A stretch of DNA of 16,330 nucleotides from Gammaproteobacteria bacterium (GTDB taxonomy: Bacteria > Pseudomonadota > Gammaproteobacteria > SZUA-152): positions 1-16,330 of the forward strand of contig QIGJ01000160.1 of NCBI GenBank assembly GCA_003229995.1. Direction: 5' to 3'. Made by a program: the position numbers and the translations under genes. The notes below the pieces were generated by a model that worked only from the letters and a program-made list of their open reading frames with translations, made no database searches and was not told where the DNA came from. Below, one piece after another: positions 9,333-14,871 of this stretch (the stretch's first letter is position 1; every line of letters begins with the position of its first letter).

Positions 9333-9521
9333 CTAAGGAATGGGCACGAAATAACTTCCCTGTTTGGCGCCCGGGTTTAGTGCGACTTCGTTCGTTCTGA
9401 TTGAACAAAAGTGTAGGAATAGTCGTTCTATTTCGAGCTTTTGTGATTGAAGAACGGGCGAAGACGGGCTGAAGCCGGGATGCCAAACAGGGAAGTTATT
9501 TCGTGGTGCACGTTCCTAAGG
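9333..9521. repeat. MITE-like palindromic element, family 2
   Basis: The element of about 180-190 nt has arms identical over 23 nt (9346-9368 against 9482-9504), starting ACGAAATAACTTCCCTG. The outer ends (AGGAAtgggca / tgcacgTTCCT) and inner arms (ACTTCGTTCGTTC, ACAAAAGTGTAGGAATAG and their inverted counterparts) also pair imperfectly, so nearly the whole unit is one long stem. CTAAGG occurs at both borders (9333-9338, 9516-9521) and may be a target duplication. No ORF is inside. It occupies most of the 400-nt gap between the kinase and the response regulator remnant; the rest of that gap shows nothing else clear. Part of one arm recurs at 12046-12105. Confidence 0.82.
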
Positions 9522-9641
9522 GTGGATATTTTACCATTCATGTATCGCTGGAAAATAACTCGGTATCGACTAGATTAGGGGGAGGGCTTTTGCTTTTTGG
9601 ATAGGAACGACAATAAAGCGAAAGACATAAAGGGGGAATGA

Positions 9642-9819
9642 ATGTCGGATAACGTTATTTTATTGGTTGAAGATAACCCGGACAATGAGGCTCTGATTCT
9701 GTGGGTTTTGAAAAATAATAATATTTTTAATGAAGTTGTTGTGGCACACGGTGGTGAAGCAGCTTGATTTGTATTGGCTGGTATTGAATGAAGTACCTGT
9801 AACGCGAGGGGAAAATTGA
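9642..9819 (+). pseudogene. Rcp1-like single-domain response regulator, internally deleted
   Basis: A strong ribosome binding site (AGGGGG, 9631-9636) precedes ATG 9642. The frame begins MSDNVILLVEDNPDNEALIL, the start of stand-alone CheY/Rcp1-like regulators with Glu10/Asp11, and stops after 41 codons at TGA 9765-9767, right after VVVAHGGEAA. In the +1 frame the same DNA continues VKQLDLYWLVLNEVP and ends at TGA 9817-9819. That is the typical C-terminus of this family (LGLYWLVLNEPP). The roughly 90 residues normally between, including the phosphorylated Asp and the switch Thr and Lys, are missing, and the join is out of frame. The gene is therefore dead as a receiver. It once likely partnered the upstream kinase. 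Its old stop lies 2 nt before the next gene's ATG, which suggests former translational coupling. Confidence 0.82.
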
Positions 9820-9821
9820 GT

Positions 9822-11543
9822 ATGACGGTATCGCTGCGGGTTCTCCTTGTTGAAGACTCTGAAAATGACGCCATGCTGCTCAAGAGAGAGCTACAGCGCG
9901 CGGAATACGAACCGGTTGTGCAACGGGTTGATAATGGTCCATCAATGCGGCGTGCTTTGCAAAACCAAAATTGGGATATCGTTATCACCGATTATAATAT
10001 ACCCGGTTTTGGTTCTGAAGAAGCGATTGCGATTGTGTTGGAATGCAAGCCTGATATTCCCATCATCATCGTTTCCGGCAGTATTGGCGAAGACATTGCT
10101 GTGGCGGCAATGAAAATGGGCGCACACGATTATATTATGAAGGACAACCTTGAGCGCCTTGTGCCTGCGATTGAGCGAGAATTGCACGAAGCGGAAATGC
10201 GGCGCTCCCATCGGCTTGCAGAAGCAACGATTCATCATCTTGCCTATCATGACCCGTTGACCGGCTTGGTTAATCGTAATGAATTTGATCGACATCTCAA
10301 TAATGCCCTGGATTCCGCCAAGTGCAATAATATTTCTCACGTATTGCTATATCTGGATTTAGACCAATTTAAAGTGATCAATGATACCTGTGGCCATCAG
10401 GCCGGTGATGAGTTGTTAAGTCAGCTGGCATTGTTGTTGCGGGAAGAGGTGCGTGGCGATGATATTCTGGCGCGCCTGGGGGGTGATGAATTCGGCCTGT
10501 TGCTGGAAAACTGTCCGCTGGACAAGGCAAAGGTGATTGCCGAAGACCTACGGGAACTGGTCAGTGATTTTCGTTTTGTCTGGCGCGACAAAAGTTTCAG
10601 CATCGGTGTCAGTATCGGTATGGCGACCATTACCAAAGATGCACAGGGTGCTGATGAAGTGCTGGATGCTGCTGACATAGCTTGCTACACGGCGAAAGAC
10701 ATGGGACGTGACCGAGTGCATGTGTACAAGGATGACGATTCAGAATTGCTGCGGCGGCAAACTGAAATGCAATGGGTTTCCCGTATAAAGGATGCGCTGA
10801 AGAATGGTCGGTTTGTATTGCACCAGCAACAGATGCGTTCACTCAGTCATCGTAATAGTACGATACAGTGCACTGAGTTTTTGGTGCGTATGCTGGACGA
10901 ACAAGACAACATTATTATGCCCGGAGCCTTTATTCCCGCAGCAGAACGTTACGGTATCATGCCCTTGCTGGATCGTTGGGTGGTGCGCTCCACCATCGCC
11001 TATCTGGCTGACAATTTGTCAGAAAATGAAAAAAATGACAGTACATTTTTCATCAAGCTTTCGGGCAGCTCGCTCAATGATACCGATTTTTCGACCTATA
11101 TCCGGCAACAAATTAGATACTACAATGTCCCGCCTGGGTTGTTATGTTTTGAAATTACCGAAACTGCGGCGATATCGAACCTGAGAGAGGCCGTTAAATT
11201 TATTAATGAAATACGCAGCTTTGGATGCCAGTTTGCTTTGGATGATTTTGGTTCCGGTCTGAGTTCTTTTTCTTACCTTAAGACACTGCCTGTAGATTAT
11301 TTGAAAATAGATGGCTCATTTGTGCGTGATATTGAAGTTGATCCAATGAATTTCGCGATTGTGCAGGCAATCAATGACATTGGTCACGTTGCTGGTGTGC
11401 GTACCATTGCAGAATTTGTTGAGAGTGAAAAAACACTGGAAAGCCTGCGTGATATTGGTGTTGATTTTGTACAAGGTTATTGTATTGCTCATCCGTTGGC
11501 AGTGCGTACGAGCACCAGCAGGATCTATACCCACAGCGATTGA
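9822..11543 (+). CDS. Response regulator REC-GGDEF-EAL, predicted diguanylate cyclase with altered EAL domain
   Basis: From ATG 9822 the protein is 573 residues; a TTG at 9816 would add two. REC (about 5-126) has Asp57 in TDYNIP and is clearly paralogous to the REC of the gene at 5623. There is no PAS. GGDEF (about 140-295) is canonical: GGDEF at 220-224 and RGDD inhibitory site 5 residues earlier, so it should make c-di-GMP from GTP. The EAL domain (about 320-565) is altered: EFL at 352-354 instead of EAL, KLSGSS with Lys412 where a metal-binding Asn is usual, and IAEFVE; ITETA and DDFGSGLSS remain. Phosphodiesterase activity is doubtful. The final residues (about IYTHSD) and the stop codon come from a repeat element, so the C-terminus was reshaped by its insertion. 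Confidence 0.92.
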   Translation: MTVSLRVLLVEDSENDAMLLKRELQRAEYEPVVQRVDNGPSMRRALQNQNWDIVITDYNIPGFGSEEAIAIVLECKPDIPIIIVSGSIGEDIAVAAMKMGAHDYIMKDNLERLVPAIERELHEAEMRRSHRLAEATIHHLAYHDPLTGLVNRNEFDRHLNNALDSAKCNNISHVLLYLDLDQFKVINDTCGHQAGDELLSQLALLLREEVRGDDILARLGGDEFGLLLENCPLDKAKVIAEDLRELVSDFRFVWRDKSFSIGVSIGMATITKDAQGADEVLDAADIACYTAKDMGRDRVHVYKDDDSELLRRQTEMQWVSRIKDALKNGRFVLHQQQMRSLSHRNSTIQCTEFLVRMLDEQDNIIMPGAFIPAAERYGIMPLLDRWVVRSTIAYLADNLSENEKNDSTFFIKLSGSSLNDTDFSTYIRQQIRYYNVPPGLLCFEITETAAISNLREAVKFINEIRSFGCQFALDDFGSGLSSFSYLKTLPVDYLKIDGSFVRDIEVDPMNFAIVQAINDIGHVAGVRTIAEFVESEKTLESLRDIGVDFVQGYCIAHPLAVRTSTSRIYTHSD

Positions 11544-11688
11544 GATTTAGGCCTGGCTGCGCGCCCTATTGATTCCATGGCGGCGTTGAAACCCCTTACA
11601 ATAGACAGGTTACTATTCGTCATTTCGTTTTGCCCAGATAATGAATAAGACGCACATTCAGATCTAAATCCCAAGCGCTATGGGTATA
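11526..11688. repeat. MITE-like palindromic element, family 3 (TATACCC), copy 1
   Basis: The 163-nt element starts TATACCCACAGCGATTGAG and ends with its inverted counterpart finishing GCGCTATGGGTATA; the terminal 25 nt match with 3 mismatches. TA at the outer ends suggests TA target choice. The interior (GGCGGCGTTGAAACCCCTTA, CAATAGAC) is shared with the copy at 11968. It overlaps the end of the upstream gene and supplies its stop codon. It has no ORF. Confidence 0.78.
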
Positions 11689-11825
11689 TGTAATTGATAT
11701 TAGTAAGAATTTGTTGCGATTTGGTGTTATGTGTCTTCTGTTGCGATAAAAGGCCACGACCTTAATCTCAAATAGGGAATAAGGAATCAATAAATATTAT
11801 TTTTTAAAATAACATTGGGCTGTTA

Positions 11826-11917
11826 ATGTGTAGTTCACATGTTTCTGACATGTCACTGCTACTTAGGAACCGACAAAAAACCGTGATGCCCCCATCGTTG
11901 CGGTTTTTTGTTTTTTC
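11826..11917 (+). terminator. Hairpin pair followed by intrinsic terminator
   Basis: ACAAAAAACCG (11873-11883) pairs with CGGTTTTTTGT (11901-11911); inside, GATG and CATC pair around CCCC. TTTTTT follows on the + strand, and the A-run on the left arm means it could also work on the minus strand. Just upstream are two small hairpins, ATGTG-TAGTT-CACAT (11826-11840) and CATGT-TTCTG-ACATG overlapping it. It lies 330 nt after the nearest upstream gene, which is far for that gene's terminator. Confidence 0.7.
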
Positions 11918-11967
11918 TTGTCTTGGATTACCGAGTTTTCCATATGAAATTGCGTTGCCTGAACGTA

Positions 11968-12121
11968 TATACTCGTAGCGATTGAGATTTAGGTCGTGTG
12001 CATGCCCTTATTTGCTTCATGGCAGCGTTGAAATTTCTCACAATAGACTGGCTGAAGCAGGGATGCCAATGGTAATAAGTTATTTAATTTCTATTCCTAA
12101 AGCTTAAACGCTGCGGGTATA
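11968..12121. repeat. MITE-like palindromic element, family 3, copy 2 (mosaic)
   Basis: The 154-nt element starts TATACTCGTAGCGATTGAG and ends TTAAACGCTGCGGGTATA; the terminal 26 nt match inverted with 5 mismatches. The left half (GATTTAGG, TTCATGGCAGCGTTGAAA, CACAATAGAC) matches copy 1. The right half (12046-12069) instead matches one arm of family 2 at 9463-9486 in 22 of 24 bases, and continues with AAGTTATT and TTCCTAA as there. It appears to be a recombinant of two families. Confidence 0.72.
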
Positions 12122-12176
12122 TCCTATTAAAATGCTCAAAAAAAGCTTTTAACATTTTCGTGTGGCAGGTAGTATA

Positions 12177-12244
12177 CCCCCATACCCCGAATTAGGGAGG
12201 GGGAAAGTGTTTGCCCTGACGGGTTCAGGGCATACGCTTTTTTT
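12177..12244 (+). terminator. GC hairpin and strong intrinsic terminator
   Basis: The terminator stem is AAAGTGT-T-TGCCCTGA (12204-12219) with TCAGGGCA-T-ACGCTTT (12225-12240), loop CGGGT, 15 pairs with one T-T mismatch, followed by TTTT. Immediately upstream CCCCC...CCC pairs with GGG...GGGGG (12177-12203) around CGAATTA. The T-run fits + strand transcription only. No gene on the + strand ends nearby, so it may end a short RNA or block read-through into the invertase gene. I could not settle a promoter. Confidence 0.72.
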
Positions 12245-12341
12245 AACGCATGACTGATAATCCTTCAGTTCATCACCTTTAAATCTCTTTTTCTATGCAT
12301 TATCTTTCAATGGTTTCTGGTGTTTTTGCTGGTTGATTTGT

Positions 12342-12360
12342 ACAGACTACATGTGTCTGT
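12342..12360. promoter_or_regulatory. Possible operator dyad upstream of the invertase gene
   Basis: ACAGAC and GTCTGT form a perfect 6-bp dyad with a 7-nt spacer, 160 nt before the invertase start. TGTACAG occurs at the dyad's left edge (12340-12346) and again at 12425-12431. Such a short dyad can occur by chance. Confidence 0.2.
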
Positions 12361-12519
12361 TTTATGATCAGGTACCCTCTGGCCTTTCAGAATTGATTAA
12401 CTGGGTTACCGTATTGCCACAGAAATGTACAGTATTACCCTGCACGGACGATGTTGATTGCGAGTGGAAATAATTGAAAGCAAACGACAATATACCAACC
12501 TGGGAATCTGCCAAGCAAT

Positions 12520-13896
12520 ATGACCGCAACCAGTACAGACGATATCCTGAAGTCGGCTTACGCACTGCTCGACAGTGCCGTGCTGTCGTACAAGGGTGAG
12601 CCAACGGGCACCGTTGCCGCGCTGGATGACCGCGTTGCAGCACCGAATTACGAAGAATGTTTTGTCCGTGATTTTGTGCCCAGTGCATTGGTGTTTTTAT
12701 GCGATGGCAAGCCGGAAATCGTGCGTAACTTCCTGAAAATGGTAGTCAATTTGCGCCATCAACAACCCGTTATGGAAGGTCACGAACGTGCTCTGGGCCT
12801 GATGCCCGCCAGTTTTCGCCTGCCGGGTGAACAGGATAAGGACGGTACACCCACCGCTGATTTTGGCGAATTGGCGATTGGCCGGGTGGCCCCCGTAGAC
12901 TCGGCGATGTGGTGGGTGATCCTGCTGCGAAGCTATGTGTTGGTGACAGGTGATGTTGCCCTGGCTCACAGTGAAGAATTCCAGGAAAGTATGCGCCTTA
13001 CCCTGGATTTGTATTTGAAGGAAAGCTTTGAAACCTCGCCGGCCATGCTGGTGCCAGATGCCTCGTTTATGATTGACCGACGTATGGGAGTATACGGCCA
13101 CCCACTGGAAATTCAGGCACTGCTGTATGGCATGTTAAGTACCGCGCAGGAATTATTGCTGCCCACACCGGAAAATGAACGCTTGCTGTCCAACAGTAAA
13201 AAACGCATGCAAACCCTGCGTTCTTATGTGCGAATCTACTATTGGCTGGATTCTCAGCGCCTGAACGAAATTCACCGTTTTCGATCCGAAGAATTTGGTG
13301 AAGATGCAGCCAATCATTTAAATATTTATCCCGAAACCATTCCGCCCTGGATGGACGGTTGGTTACCGCCCAACAGTGGCTATCTGGTGGGAAACCTGGG
13401 TGTTGGTCGCATGGATTTTCGGCTGTTTTCATTTGGTAATATGCTGGCAATCATGTTTGGCCTGACCACCGACAAGCAGGCCGAAAAAATCATGAACCTG
13501 TATGAGGCGCGCTGGGATGAGCTGGTGGGTGAAATGCCATTAAAAATTGTTTATCCCGCCCTGGATGGTGACAAATGGCGTTACACTACGGGAAGTGACC
13601 CCAAAAATGCCCCCTGGTCATATCATAATGGCGGTAGCTGGCCGTGTTTGATCTGGGCCTTTGTGGGCGCTGCAGTGCGTACTGGACGGCATAATCTTGC
13701 GCGAAAAGTGATGGCGCAATCCATGGAAAAACTATGCCATGATCAGTGGCCGGAATATTATGACGGAAAGAACGGCAGCCTGATCGGGCGGCGTTCCAAT
13801 CTGAAGCAAATCTGGTCAGCCAGTGCAGTGATTTTGGGGCATCAATTCCTGGAAGACCCAGACGCCTTGGCGGTGTTTGAATCCATTAATTTTTAA
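12520..13896 (+). CDS. Alkaline/neutral invertase, glycoside hydrolase family 100
   Basis: The enzyme hydrolyses sucrose to glucose and fructose in the cytoplasm; GH100 enzymes are known from plants, cyanobacteria and some proteobacteria. The 458 residues match the cyanobacterial size (Anabaena InvA about 468). Conserved blocks are NYEECFVRDFVPSAL, ADFGELAIGRVAPVDS, MIDRRMGVYGHP, GEMPLKIVYPAL, WSYHNGGSWP and WPEYYDG. The catalytic pair is expected at Asp186 (IDRRMG) and Glu412 (WPEYYDG), each offset by two from the InvA residues Asp188 and Glu414 as I recall them. There is no signal peptide. The upstream ribosome binding site is weak (GGGA is far from the ATG). No sucrose synthesis or uptake genes are in the window, so whether it breaks down stored or imported sucrose is open. 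The HDOD gene follows after 90 nt. Confidence 0.93.
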   Translation: MTATSTDDILKSAYALLDSAVLSYKGEPTGTVAALDDRVAAPNYEECFVRDFVPSALVFLCDGKPEIVRNFLKMVVNLRHQQPVMEGHERALGLMPASFRLPGEQDKDGTPTADFGELAIGRVAPVDSAMWWVILLRSYVLVTGDVALAHSEEFQESMRLTLDLYLKESFETSPAMLVPDASFMIDRRMGVYGHPLEIQALLYGMLSTAQELLLPTPENERLLSNSKKRMQTLRSYVRIYYWLDSQRLNEIHRFRSEEFGEDAANHLNIYPETIPPWMDGWLPPNSGYLVGNLGVGRMDFRLFSFGNMLAIMFGLTTDKQAEKIMNLYEARWDELVGEMPLKIVYPALDGDKWRYTTGSDPKNAPWSYHNGGSWPCLIWAFVGAAVRTGRHNLARKVMAQSMEKLCHDQWPEYYDGKNGSLIGRRSNLKQIWSASAVILGHQFLEDPDALAVFESINF

Positions 13897-13916
13897 AACA
13901 CCTGAATTTAGGACAG

Positions 13917-13964
13917 ATTCTGAAGCCAATTCCGAAACTAATTTTGAAACCCATTCTGAAACCA
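13917..13964 (+). repeat. 12-nt tandem repeat, four units
   Basis: Four head-to-tail 12-nt units with consensus ATTCTGAAACCA: ATTCTGAAGCCA, ATTCCGAAACTA, ATTTTGAAACCC, ATTCTGAAACCA. They fill the gap between the invertase stop and the HDOD start codon. They are not in frame with either gene. Unit number could vary by slippage. Confidence 0.8.
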
Positions 13965-13986
13965 ATAAAAAATAAAAGAAACCATC

Positions 13987-14814
13987 GTGCCATCACCCAT
14001 CAAACTGGATCAGCTTAATTTCCCCAGGGCATCTCCCCAGGCAGCCAAAGTACTCGCGTACTTGTCTAATGAAGACCCGGACATGAATGAAGTGAATAAT
14101 ATCATGATGCAAGACCCAGTGCTTGCAGGCACCTTGCTGCGTTATGCCAATTCGCCCCTGTATCGGCGTGGCGGTGAAATCAGCAACGTACCTGCGGCAA
14201 CGCGGATGATCGGCATAAAAAATGTGCGTAGTGCCGTGGTTATGACGACTCTACGCGCGACCTGTCCCGCAGAAAGTGAACTCACGAAAACCATTTTGCA
14301 GCATTCGCTGGGTATTGCCACACTGTGCAAACTGATCGCCAAAAAAAGTTGTCCGGCGGCGGCAGATGATCTGGAATTGCTGGGACTTATTCATGATATT
14401 GGCATGGTGGTGCTGGCCTGTAATGTTGAAGATGAATACCGGGCCTTACTGGTGCGTGCCCGGGCTGACAATATTGCCGTGGACGTACTGGAAAAAATGG
14501 AATTTGGCTTTACGCATGACGAGATTGCGACCAGAGCCTTGCACGAATTTCGATTGCCAAAACGTCATGAAAGCGTATTGATCCATTTTCATCAACCACC
14601 CGATGAAAATGAAACGGAGAGTGAATTAAAAAAAGAACGTGCCGTGCTGGTACTGGCGCACCGGTTGTTGTTCGACATGAGTAGTGAAGATACTTGTGTC
14701 GAAACACTTTTTGAATCAACCAACGAACTCATGCATACTTTGAGCCTTGATGAAGTTGCATTGGACGTTGTTCTTGAACAGGCCCAGGCGCATTTTTCTG
14801 ATTTTACGGGATAA
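13987..14814 (+). CDS. HDOD-domain signalling protein
   Basis: The 275-residue cytoplasmic protein is a single HDOD domain. The start PIKLDQLNFPRASPQAAKVL corresponds to the usual N-terminal helix of the family, so GTG 13987 is accepted although only a weak AAAGAAA precedes it. Residues 59-77 (QDPVLAGTLLRYANSPLY region) and the segment with GIKNVRSAV are typical. His136-Asp137 in LIHDIGMVVL are the HD pair; in most HDOD proteins the full metal set of true HD phosphohydrolases is absent, so enzymatic activity should not be assumed. Members act in stress, motility and second-messenger control. It follows the invertase gene on the same strand, and the ABC-F gene starts 57 nt later. Its specific target is unknown. 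Confidence 0.85.
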   Translation: MPSPIKLDQLNFPRASPQAAKVLAYLSNEDPDMNEVNNIMMQDPVLAGTLLRYANSPLYRRGGEISNVPAATRMIGIKNVRSAVVMTTLRATCPAESELTKTILQHSLGIATLCKLIAKKSCPAAADDLELLGLIHDIGMVVLACNVEDEYRALLVRARADNIAVDVLEKMEFGFTHDEIATRALHEFRLPKRHESVLIHFHQPPDENETESELKKERAVLVLAHRLLFDMSSEDTCVETLFESTNELMHTLSLDEVALDVVLEQAQAHFSDFTG

Positions 14815-14871
14815 ACCTCGGGCACATTTTTCTCGTTTCACTCCTCCTTTCCGTTTTGGTGTTTCCTTATT

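Larger units (their letters stand above)
11544..12519. other. Non-coding interval with repeats, hairpins and terminators
   Basis: No convincing gene lies in these 976 nt. They hold the rest of repeat copy 1 (to 11688), an AT-rich stretch (11690-11825), two small hairpins and a terminator (11826-11917), repeat copy 2 (11968-12121), an imperfect A/T hairpin (about 12129-12159), a GC hairpin plus terminator (12177-12244), and a short dyad (12342-12360). The remaining 160 nt before the invertase gene show no clear promoter. Two independent terminators without genes before them leave room for small RNAs. Confidence 0.6.

Noticed and set aside
9575..9988. 137-codon minus-strand frame over the response regulator remnant
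   Set aside because: It is antisense to the remnant and to the REC domain of the next gene and has Ser/Thr-rich shadow-like composition.
13917..13964. Short CRISPR-like array
   Set aside because: Units are 12 nt with no spacers between them; no cas genes are nearby.
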